Shown: positions 17,617 to 23,995 of the stretch, piece after piece | Position numbering within the stretch: position 1 is the stretch's first letter | Layout: each line of letters opens with the position of its first letter | Source of the DNA: JBBRHQ01 sp963781345 | GTDB lineage: Bacteria > Actinomycetota > Thermoleophilia > Solirubrobacterales > 70-9 | NCBI GenBank assembly: GCA_963781345.1 | Contig: CAWAFQ010000005.1 | Span: 124,001 to 188,000 of the forward strand | DNA length: 64,000 bases | Reading direction: 5' to 3' | Position numbers and translations under genes: made by a program | Notes under the pieces: model-generated | The model's input: the letters and a program-made list of their open reading frames with translations, nothing else | What the model was told of the DNA's origin: nothing | Databases searched by the model: none

Positions 17617-17942
17617 CGTCCGAGCAGGTGAACGTCCACGAGGAAGGAGCGGCTGGCGACGATGTTCGCCGGAGCCGAGTGGCGGCGCGATATCCGCTTC
17701 GAAGAGCGCCTGCGGGTGCCGGCGGCGCCGACGGCGCGGACCGCGGCGACAGTGGCCGCTCCCGCAAGGACTCCACCGGCGGCGGCCAGCGCAGCGCTGC
17801 GAACCTCGCTGCTCAGAACCGGCGGCTTCGCCTGCTGATAGGGCAGCGGCAGCGCCCGGACGTCGTCGCCCGCTCCCGCCTCAACATCCTCCTCGGCAAC
17901 AACATCGCCGTCAATCTCGCTTTCGGCCCGCCAAACGCTCAT
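17613..17942 (-). CDS. Hypothetical 109-residue protein with one hydrophobic segment
   Basis: I do not recognise this protein. The first third is acidic (ESEIDGDVVAEEDVEAG), then a small-residue hydrophobic segment runs from about 47 to 70, followed by a very basic stretch (TRRRSSKRISRRH) and a short hydrophobic end. This could be a single-pass membrane protein with a positively charged cytoplasmic patch. It ends with an ATGA overlap into the glycosylase gene, which is the best evidence that it is real. Confidence 0.5.
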   Translation of the reverse strand: MSVWRAESEIDGDVVAEEDVEAGAGDDVRALPLPYQQAKPPVLSSEVRSAALAAAGGVLAGAATVAAVRAVGAAGTRRRSSKRISRRHSAPANIVASRSFLVDVHLLGR

Positions 17943-18013
17943 ATCCCGCGACTCTAGCGATGGGACTGGCGGCTGGAGCCCGGTCTTATGGAAACCGCGC
18001 TAATTGCGGGCAA

Positions 18014-19150
18014 CTAGAGCGACTTCTCGAAGATCCTGTACCGCTTGACCACAGTCCCCCCCATCCCCTCCATCGCCCGATTCATAGGTCCGTTCGTCTC
18101 CAGGATCCACCCCATCTCGCCGCCGGTGATCCCGCCCGGCTTGCCGGCCTCCTCGATGTGCTTGAGGTAGAGGCTGGCGGCGACGCCGGTGTGCTGGTAG
18201 TCGTGCTTGACCCCGAGGGCGAAGACCCGGCACTGGTCGATCCTGCGGCGGCCGAGCAGAAAGCGGGCCCAGCCGAAGGGCAGCAGGCGGCCGTCGAGCT
18301 TGGCCATCACCTGGTTGATGTCGGGCAGGGTGAGGGCGGCGCCGACGACCTCACCGTCCTTCTCGGCCATCCAGGTCCACTTCTCGTCGATCACCTGCTT
18401 CAGGTTCTTGGCCTGGAACTCGACCTCGGCCTCGGTCACGGGAACGAACCCCCAGTTGTCTCCCCAGGCCTCGTTGTAGACCTCCATGAAACGGCGGACC
18501 TCGTTGGCGAGGTCGCTCTTGCGCATGTTTCGGATCGTGATGCCCTCCTCGTGCAGGGCCCTCTCGGCCGCCTCGTGAATCGCCGGGTCGAAACGCTCGC
18601 CCTCCTTCAGGCTTCCGAACTGCAGCTCCCACATCAGCAGGTCGATCGCCTTGCCGAAGCCCTGGCCCTCGATCAGGTGCTGGTAGTGGGGCGGGTGCCA
18701 GGGTTGGAGGATCATCGGCGGGCGCTCGAAGCCCTCGATCAGGATCCCCAACTCGTCGTTGGTGGTGAAGTCCATCGGCCCGATGATCCGCTTGCGCTCG
18801 CGCGAGGAGACCCACCCGCAGGCCGCGTCGAGGAGGGCGGCCGCGACCTCGGGGTCGGTCTCGGACTCGAAGAAGCCGAACATCCCGTCGCTGCCCCCCT
18901 GGTAGGAGTCCCAGCGGCTGTCGATCTGGGCGGTGATGCGACCGACCGGGGCGCCGTCGCGCTCGGCTAGGAAGTACTCGGCCTCGGCGTGCTCGAAGTA
19001 GGGATTTCGGGAGCGGTCGAGGAACCCCATCCGCTCGAAGTTCAGCGGCGCCACCCACTGCGGGTCGTCGGCGCGGAGGCGATGGGGCAGGGCGACGAAG
19101 CGCTTCAGGTCGCGCTTGCCTTCGACCGTGCGGATCTTGACCTCAGCCAT
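18014..19150 (-). CDS. GNAT-fold acyltransferase, possibly of the bacterial ceramide synthase (bCerS) type
   Basis: This 378-residue protein is much longer than a simple acetyltransferase. It has a recognisable N-terminal region (RNPYFEHAEAEYFLAERDG, then VGRITAQID), a conserved central block (IIGPMDFTTNDELGILIEGF, about 125-145) and a GNAT-like C-terminal half (GVKHDYQHTGVAASLYLKHI). From memory, this pattern matches the acyl-CoA N-acyltransferase family that includes bacterial ceramide synthases. It is divergent from an SPT-like gene, with start codons 45 bp apart, which supports N-acylation of a sphingoid base. The start at ATG 19150 fits the first strand. The family assignment needs a profile search. 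Confidence 0.7.
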   Translation of the reverse strand: MAEVKIRTVEGKRDLKRFVALPHRLRADDPQWVAPLNFERMGFLDRSRNPYFEHAEAEYFLAERDGAPVGRITAQIDSRWDSYQGGSDGMFGFFESETDPEVAAALLDAACGWVSSRERKRIIGPMDFTTNDELGILIEGFERPPMILQPWHPPHYQHLIEGQGFGKAIDLLMWELQFGSLKEGERFDPAIHEAAERALHEEGITIRNMRKSDLANEVRRFMEVYNEAWGDNWGFVPVTEAEVEFQAKNLKQVIDEKWTWMAEKDGEVVGAALTLPDINQVMAKLDGRLLPFGWARFLLGRRRIDQCRVFALGVKHDYQHTGVAASLYLKHIEEAGKPGGITGGEMGWILETNGPMNRAMEGMGGTVVKRYRIFEKSL

Positions 19151-19195
19151 GCGGGGCAACGTACAGCAGCGAGGGTAGATGCCAAACTTCCCCAT

Positions 19196-20452
19196 ATGAC
19201 CGAAACCGCCCGCGCCCCCAAGGACGTCTTCTCCAAAGTCCATACCCACGACCGGGTCGAGCAGCTCGCCGCCGCCCGGGAGGCCGATGTCCTGCCCTAC
19301 TTCCGCCTGCTGACCTCGCAGGCCGGCCCTGTGGTCGAGATGGAGGGGCGCGAGACGGTCATGCTCGGCTCCAACAACTATCTCGGCCTGACCACCGACG
19401 AGCGGGTCAAGCAGGCGGCCCGCGACGCGCTCGAGACCTACGGCACCGGCGTCACCGGCTCACGACTGCTCAACGGCACCACCCCCCTTCACCTCGAGCT
19501 CGAGCGCGAGCTTGCGGAATGGATGCAGACCGAGGACGCGATCGTCTTCACCACCGGCTACCAGTCGAACGTCGGCTGCATCGGCACGATCCTGGAACCC
19601 GGCGACACGGTCATCTGCGACTCCGGTGACCACGCCTCGATCCTCGACGGCTGCCGCCTCTCCGGCGCCAAGCTGCGCCCCTACCGCCACAACCGCATGG
19701 ACAAGCTGGAGAAGATGCTCGAGCGCGCGGTCGGCGACGGCGGCGGCGTGATGGTGATCGTCGACGGCGTCTTCTCGATGGAGGGCGACCTCTGCAATCT
19801 GCCGCCGATCGTCGAGCTCTGCAACCGTTACGGCGCCCGGCTGATGGTCGACGAGGCCCACGGCGTCGGAGTCCTCGGAGAGCGCGGCGCGGGCGCCTGC
19901 GAGCTCTTCGGTCTCGAGGACGAGGTCGACCTGCGGATGGGGACCTTCTCCAAGAGCCTCGCCTCCTGCGGCGGCTTCATCGCCGCTCCCGCCGACGTGA
20001 TCGAGTACCTGCGGATCTCCTCGCGCTCGTTCATCTTCAGCGCCTCGGCGGTGCCGGCGGCGGTCGGCGCCGCGCTCGGGGCGCTGCGGATCATCCGCTC
20101 CGAGGGCCCACAGCTGTTCGAGCGCCTGCTCGCCAACGCCGCCTACCTGCGCCAGGGCCTGCGCGACCTCGGCCTCGTCGTGATCGAGCCGGGAACCCTC
20201 CCGGATGGAACCGAGGCAACGACCCCCATCGTCCCCGTGATGGTCGGTGAGGACTGGCAGGCGGTGCTGCTCTGGAAGGCGCTCTTCGACGCCGGCGTCT
20301 ACACCAACGTCGCGATCCACCCGGCGGTGCCGCCGGGCGGGGCGCTGCTTCGGACCAGCCTGATGGCAACGCACGAGCCTGAGCATCTCGACCGGGCGCT
20401 GGCGACGCTGGAGCGCGTGATCACCGACTTCCCCGACCTGCCGCGGTCCTAG
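19196..20452 (+). CDS. Alpha-oxoamine synthase family PLP enzyme, serine palmitoyltransferase-like
   Basis: This 418-residue fold-type I PLP enzyme condenses an amino acid with an acyl thioester. It shows SNNYLGL, GSRLLNGT, a DSGDHASILDG segment, DEAHGVGVLG, and the PLP lysine K253 in GTFSKSLAS. The C-terminal block LLWKALFDAGVYTNVAIHP resembles bacterial serine palmitoyltransferases more than glycine C-acetyltransferase or BioF. No biotin or threonine-catabolism gene is nearby. With the divergent GNAT-fold gene it suggests 3-ketosphinganine formation and N-acylation. ATG 19196 is the only plausible start. KBL or BioF activity cannot be excluded. Confidence 0.83.
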   Translation: MTETARAPKDVFSKVHTHDRVEQLAAAREADVLPYFRLLTSQAGPVVEMEGRETVMLGSNNYLGLTTDERVKQAARDALETYGTGVTGSRLLNGTTPLHLELERELAEWMQTEDAIVFTTGYQSNVGCIGTILEPGDTVICDSGDHASILDGCRLSGAKLRPYRHNRMDKLEKMLERAVGDGGGVMVIVDGVFSMEGDLCNLPPIVELCNRYGARLMVDEAHGVGVLGERGAGACELFGLEDEVDLRMGTFSKSLASCGGFIAAPADVIEYLRISSRSFIFSASAVPAAVGAALGALRIIRSEGPQLFERLLANAAYLRQGLRDLGLVVIEPGTLPDGTEATTPIVPVMVGEDWQAVLLWKALFDAGVYTNVAIHPAVPPGGALLRTSLMATHEPEHLDRALATLERVITDFPDLPRS

Positions 20453-20545
20453 ACCAGCCTCGGTCATCGCTTTCGGGTAGCCACACGGCGCAGAACGCGC
20501 GCCCCGTAACGGGACCGTGAAATCTGTGTGACGGAACTGCTACAT

Positions 20546-20589
20546 CCCCCAATCGGGGGAGTTTCTGCCTTGTCCAAATCTGGACAAGG
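20546..20589. promoter_or_regulatory. Twin stem-loops, both with loop AATC
   Basis: The first stem is CCCCC (20546-20550) / GGGGG (20555-20559). The second is CCTTGTCCA (20568-20576) / TGGACAAGG (20581-20589), a perfect 9-bp stem. Both have the loop AATC. They could terminate the SPT-like transcript or act as a structured or palindromic regulatory site before mihF. There is no T-tract. Confidence 0.55.
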
Positions 20590-20650
20590 GATATCCGGCG
20601 TGAAAATGTTGCTCTTAGCGAACGCCATCCGGCCAATTCGGTGGTGCGAG

Positions 20651-20679
20651 TTGACGCGCGCGCCGCCAAACGCATACCT
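20651..20679 (+). promoter_or_regulatory. Candidate mihF promoter
   Basis: TTGACG (20651-20656) and ATACCT (20674-20679) are separated by 17 bp, close to the housekeeping sigma-70-type consensus. A strong promoter suits an abundant nucleoid protein. RNA would start near 20686, giving a leader of about 125 bases. Confidence 0.55.
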
Positions 20680-20813
20680 TCCCGCGCAGCGCACGCCCCC
20701 GGGGCAGGTTGGCGACGAGAGAGGAACATGCCCCCCACGTCTCGGATGACTTCCCGGGGTGCGGAACGAGAGATACCCATTCAGTCATCGATTCCTTGAA
20801 GGGAGGAGTCCAA

Positions 20814-21221
20814 GTGGACGCAGCTCCGATTACCCCTGCACCTCAGGCTTCCATCAAGTCCCCTGCCAGGCGCACGTCGAGGCAGGCCCCACAGCACATG
20901 CAGGCCCTCGCACATGCCAACCGCGTTCGCCTCGCACGGGCCGCGCTGAAGCGCTCGATCGCCCACGGCGAGCGCTCTGCGGCCGACGTCGTCCGCGAAG
21001 GGCCCTGGGAGACCGAGAGCATGACCCTGGCCGAGCTGCTGACCGCCCAGCGCCGATGGGGCCGCACCCGCGCCCGCAAGTTCCTCCTCTCCCTGGCCCT
21101 GAACGAGAACAAGCGGGTGGGGACACTGACCCATCGGCAGCGGTTGATGCTGGCGACGGAGCTCGAGACTAAGACGAGGGGCTGTGAGGGGATGGTCGGG
21201 GAACCGGCGCTGGCGGGATAG
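20814..21221 (+). CDS. mihF: Integration host factor, actinobacterial type (MihF)
   Basis: MihF is a small nucleoid protein that bends DNA and binds through a helix-two-turn-helix region. The 135-residue product has the recognisable core: LAHANRVRLARAALKR, SAADVVREGPWE, and the C-terminal LLTAQRRWGRTRARKFL followed by THRQRLMLATELE. The GTG start at 20814 is chosen because GGGAGG (20801-20806) precedes it by 7 bp. An ATG 28 codons later (before QALAHANR) is an alternative. The thermoleophilian form of the family looks like this. The short Gly-rich tail is not part of the usual domain. Confidence 0.88.
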   Translation: MDAAPITPAPQASIKSPARRTSRQAPQHMQALAHANRVRLARAALKRSIAHGERSAADVVREGPWETESMTLAELLTAQRRWGRTRARKFLLSLALNENKRVGTLTHRQRLMLATELETKTRGCEGMVGEPALAG

Positions 21222-21281
21222 GGGTTGGTGGGATAGGGCTGGTGGGCGGGCGGCGCCGGTGGGGGCCCTCGCTCAACCATC

Positions 21282-21307
21282 GGGCCCGGCCCTCAACGGC
21301 CGGGCCC
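21282..21307. terminator. Perfect 10-bp GC hairpin downstream of mihF
   Basis: GGGCCCGGCC (21282-21291) and GGCCGGGCCC (21298-21307) flank the loop CTCAAC. It sits 60 bp after the mihF stop, between convergent genes. No T-tract follows, as is common in high-GC actinobacteria. Confidence 0.6.
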
Positions 21308-21320
21308 TCCGGACGTGAAG

Positions 21321-21361
21321 TTTGCGTGGTTTCGGGGGCCATGGGCCCGGAAACCACGCAA
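21321..21361. terminator. Long inverted repeat, probable bidirectional terminator
   Basis: TTGCGTGGTTTC (21322-21333) pairs with GAAACCACGCAA (21350-21361), and a one-base bulge allows three further G-C pairs inward. It lies in the 274-bp gap between mihF and the convergent membrane-protein gene. With the hairpin at 21282 it probably insulates both transcripts. Confidence 0.55.
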
Positions 21362-21495
21362 GCGATGCCGCGGGGCCCAAGATCGGACCGGTGAGATGAA
21401 TCACCTGTCGCCGGACCGTTGGGATCAGGACTCGCCGGCAGCGCCCTTCGCCGCGGGCAATCCCCGCCCGTCTGGCGGCGGGCAGGCGCTCGGGT

Positions 21496-21990
21496 TCAGC
21501 CGCGGAGGCCGCCTGGTCGGAAGCTGAGGCCTCCGGAGGCTTTCTGGAAGGCTCGGCGCAGGAGGAAGAAACAGGCGGCGAAGACGGCAGCTCCTATCGC
21601 GAGGCAGACGATCAGGACCAGGTGGGCGGCGTAGAAGAGGGCTCCCACGGTGAGGACGAAGGCGGCGCCGGCGATCAGGGTGGTGTGGGAGCGGTAGCCG
21701 GCGAAGTGCTCGCGCACCGAGAGCTCGAGCCCCGCGAGGCAGCCGAGGACGACCCCGGTGGCAAGCGCGATCGGGTTGGTCGCGAAGAAGCCGATGGCGA
21801 GCATGACCAGGGCGACCGCAACGGCCAGCTCCTGCAGCGGGAAGGATCCCCACGGCGCCGGCGGGCGCTGATCCCCCGAGGGACGGCCGGCTGGGGCGCT
21901 CGCGACGGGCGCCGCCGACTGCTTACGAGGCAGCTTCGGCTGCTGCTGGGCGCCCGGCGCCCGCCGCCGCTTCTTGCGTGACCTGGCCAC
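21496..21990 (-). CDS. Basic-tailed membrane protein, unknown function
   Basis: This 164-residue protein starts with a very basic tail (ARSRKKRRRAPG) and a Pro/Gln linker to about residue 50. Three or four hydrophobic segments follow between about 54 and 144 (LAVAVALVMLAIGFF, GVVLGCLAGLEL, LIAGAAFVLTVGALFYAA, IVCLAIGAAVFAACFFLL). I do not recognise a family. Its start lies inside the 3' end of the upstream gene, a 68-bp overlap that argues for a coupled pair. Confidence 0.6.
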   Translation of the reverse strand: MARSRKKRRRAPGAQQQPKLPRKQSAAPVASAPAGRPSGDQRPPAPWGSFPLQELAVAVALVMLAIGFFATNPIALATGVVLGCLAGLELSVREHFAGYRSHTTLIAGAAFVLTVGALFYAAHLVLIVCLAIGAAVFAACFFLLRRAFQKASGGLSFRPGGLRG

Positions 21991-22531
21991 TAACGAAGAT
22001 CTTGGTGCGGGACGCCGGTGCCCGGCGCCCCCCCGATAAGGGGCAACCGGAGGAGAGCTTGACCCTCCACCAGCCGATCAGCATCCCGAGCAGGCCGAAG
22101 CGCGGCCGGGAGTGCCAGTGGCGGCAGCCCCTCTCGCCGATGTCCTGGTTGGAGATCCGAACCCACTTCAGCTTCTCGGGCTCGGCGATCATCTGCTCCA
22201 GCAGCTCGCGGTTCCCGGCCTCGACCTCAGCGTGGCCATCGAGGGCGGCGCGGGCCTGCGCGACCCTGGTCGCGAGCGCGTCGCGGACCTGCTCGAGCTC
22301 ACCCACCCCGAGGACCCTGGGACCGCCGCCGGGCGCGACGCCCCAATCGATCCCCCTGCGGGGGAAGGCGGAGGCGAAGAGGCCGGCAAGCTCGTGCTCG
22401 AGGCGGCCGATCTGGCGCCGCAGCTCAACCCGGGCAAGGCGCTCATCGGCGCCGAGCAGGGCCTCGAGGTTGGCGGCTGAGGCAGGCTGGCCCTCCCCTG
22501 CGGTGGTGCTTCGCTTCAGAAGCTCCGGCAT
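21923..22531 (-). CDS. Hypothetical 202-residue protein with a CRHWH-type motif
   Basis: The protein starts at ATG 22531. It contains a predicted helical, possibly coiled-coil region (about 25-125, rich in Glu, Arg, Leu and Ala). A striking conserved-looking block follows: KWVRISNQDIGERGCRHWHS and then LLGMLIGWWRVKLSSGCP. The two cysteines and two histidines in that block could bind metal. The C-terminus after it is low complexity and overlaps the next gene in another frame. I cannot name a family. The part after about residue 180 may be constrained mainly by the overlapped gene. Confidence 0.55.
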   Translation of the reverse strand: MPELLKRSTTAGEGQPASAANLEALLGADERLARVELRRQIGRLEHELAGLFASAFPRRGIDWGVAPGGGPRVLGVGELEQVRDALATRVAQARAALDGHAEVEAGNRELLEQMIAEPEKLKWVRISNQDIGERGCRHWHSRPRFGLLGMLIGWWRVKLSSGCPLSGGRRAPASRTKIFVSGQVTQEAAAGAGRPAAAEAAS

Positions 22532-22589
22532 CGTTCCCTTCGGCTGACGGACGGTCAGGCGCCATTCTAGACCCCCCAACGGCTTGCGA

Positions 22590-23252
22590 TCAATCCCCGC
22601 GCCCGACCGCCATCACGCTCGCCGCCATCCAGAGCGCCTCTTCGATCGCGATCCCGGGCACACCGTGGACCTTGATCGCGGCCAGGGTGATCCGGTCGGT
22701 CTCAGGATGGACGCCGCGCCCCTCGGCGGTGGCGCCGAAGAGCATTCCCAGTGGGCGGCGCTGATCGCAGACCACCAGCGTGCCCGGCGCCAGGCTGCCG
22801 GCACCCTCGAGCGCCTCTCCAGGACCTGACTCGCGAATCCCGAGCCCGCCCTCGAGCTTGGCGGCGTCGAAGGCGCGCAGGGCGACGCCGGTCTCGACGG
22901 TCGCAATCGTCAGCGCGTCATCCAGCTGGCTGCGGCTCTTGAACGCACCGCTCTTCATCCGCTCCAGCGCCAGGGCCTCGACCGGCGTCGGGGTGCTGTC
23001 GGGGTCGAGCCCGATCTGGCGGAAGAAGACCCGGTAGGCCCAGGGGATGGGGCGCTCGCGCATGTGGACGGCATGGGAACCCAGGAAGCGGTCGGAGAGT
23101 GTTCGCAATCGCTGTCGCACCGCCTCCGGGCTTCGCCCCGAAGGACCCTCGACCTCGGTCGAGGCGATCCCCAGTCCCGGGAACTCGGATGCGACCGTGG
23201 GTGCGACCCAGCCCTGCGCCGGCACCGGCTCTGACCCGGGTGCCTCAGCCAT
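22590..23252 (-). CDS. B3/B4 tRNA-binding domain protein (COG3382-like)
   Basis: This 220-residue protein matches the stand-alone B3/B4 fold known from the beta subunit of phenylalanyl-tRNA synthetase. Visible segments are WAYRVFFRQIGLDPDSTPTP (about 71-90), the following helix EALALERMK, TGVALRAFDA and a late GTLVVCDQRRPLGMLFG strand. Such free-standing proteins are thought to edit or bind amino acids or tRNA, but the role is not settled. The start overlaps the stop of the thioredoxin-like gene by 8 bp, so the two are probably co-transcribed. Confidence 0.78.
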   Translation of the reverse strand: MAEAPGSEPVPAQGWVAPTVASEFPGLGIASTEVEGPSGRSPEAVRQRLRTLSDRFLGSHAVHMRERPIPWAYRVFFRQIGLDPDSTPTPVEALALERMKSGAFKSRSQLDDALTIATVETGVALRAFDAAKLEGGLGIRESGPGEALEGAGSLAPGTLVVCDQRRPLGMLFGATAEGRGVHPETDRITLAAIKVHGVPGIAIEEALWMAASVMAVGRGD

Positions 23253-23991
23253 CGGCCGCGGCCTTGCGTCGCGAGGCTCGCAGCAGGCTCCCCACCCTCT
23301 CGCTCAGCTCACCGACCCCGAGCTCTCCGATCGCGGCGCTCTCGAGGATTCCGCCCGGATAGGCGAAGAGGAAGGTCGGGCAGCCCCCGACTCGGTAGAT
23401 GTTGGAGACAGCCCCATCGCGGTCGTGGCCGACCGGCATCTTCCAGCCGCGGTCGCGGATCAGCGCTCGAACCGAGTCACGATCGTCGCGGACGTCGATC
23501 GAGAGGAAGTTCACGCGGCCACGGTAGCGCTCGTAAGCGGCGCTGACGACGTCCTGCTGGCTCTCGCAATCCCCTCCCCGGGTGAACCAGAACGAGATCA
23601 CCAGCGGCCGGTCGAAGTAGTCGCAGACGCGGATCACGTCGGCCCCGGCAACACGGCAGGCCGGTGTGCGGCGGGCGTCGGCCGGGCAGGGATTCTCCGA
23701 GGTGGCGCAGTCGTCCTGAGCGATGTTGGCGTCGCCCTCGAGCGCGCCGGCCGCGGCCGGGACCGCGAACTCCGGCAGCGGCAGGGCGGTCTTCTCCTGG
23801 CCGAGGCCGATCGTGCCCGCATTGCGGGTCGTGATCAGGTTGACGAAAGCAAGGATGATCAGGGCGAGAAATGCGAGGCCGACGAAGAGCGAGTAGCGGG
23901 CGCCGGGGCGCGACGAGGGCCCGAGTGTGCGGCGAGGAGCCGCGCCTCGGGAGCGCTTGCCCGAACCGTCGCCTTGGGAATCGCCGGTCAT
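23245..23991 (-). CDS. Membrane-anchored thioredoxin-like (TlpA-type) protein
   Basis: This 248-residue protein has a basic, Ser/Gly-rich tail, one transmembrane segment (about 33-53) and an exported region. The thioredoxin-like fold is seen in FDRPLVISFWFTRGGDCESQQ, VNFLSIDVRDD, and the cis-proline segment VGGCPTFLFA. The usual CxxC is replaced by GGDC (one cysteine), with another cysteine before the cis-proline. It may therefore be a peroxiredoxin-like or atypical member rather than a disulfide reductase. Three more cysteines lie in the linker. It sits between the MMPL gene (4 bp upstream) and the B3/B4 gene. Confidence 0.75.
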   Translation of the reverse strand: MTGDSQGDGSGKRSRGAAPRRTLGPSSRPGARYSLFVGLAFLALIILAFVNLITTRNAGTIGLGQEKTALPLPEFAVPAAAGALEGDANIAQDDCATSENPCPADARRTPACRVAGADVIRVCDYFDRPLVISFWFTRGGDCESQQDVVSAAYERYRGRVNFLSIDVRDDRDSVRALIRDRGWKMPVGHDRDGAVSNIYRVGGCPTFLFAYPGGILESAAIGELGVGELSERVGSLLRASRRKAAADG

Positions 23992-23995
23992 CGGC

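Larger units (their letters stand above)
20453..20813. other. 361-bp intergenic region between the SPT-like gene and mihF
   Basis: I see no gene here. The stretch holds two adjacent hairpins with AATC loops (20546-20589) and a good promoter (20651-20679), then an apparent 5' leader of about 125 bases before the mihF start at 20814. Short frames across it lack coding character. Confidence 0.6.

Noticed and set aside
19196..20452. Biotin synthesis enzyme BioF or threonine-catabolism enzyme KBL
   Set aside because: Not fully excluded, but no bio genes or threonine dehydrogenase are nearby and the C-terminal block looks SPT-like. Kept only as an alternative.
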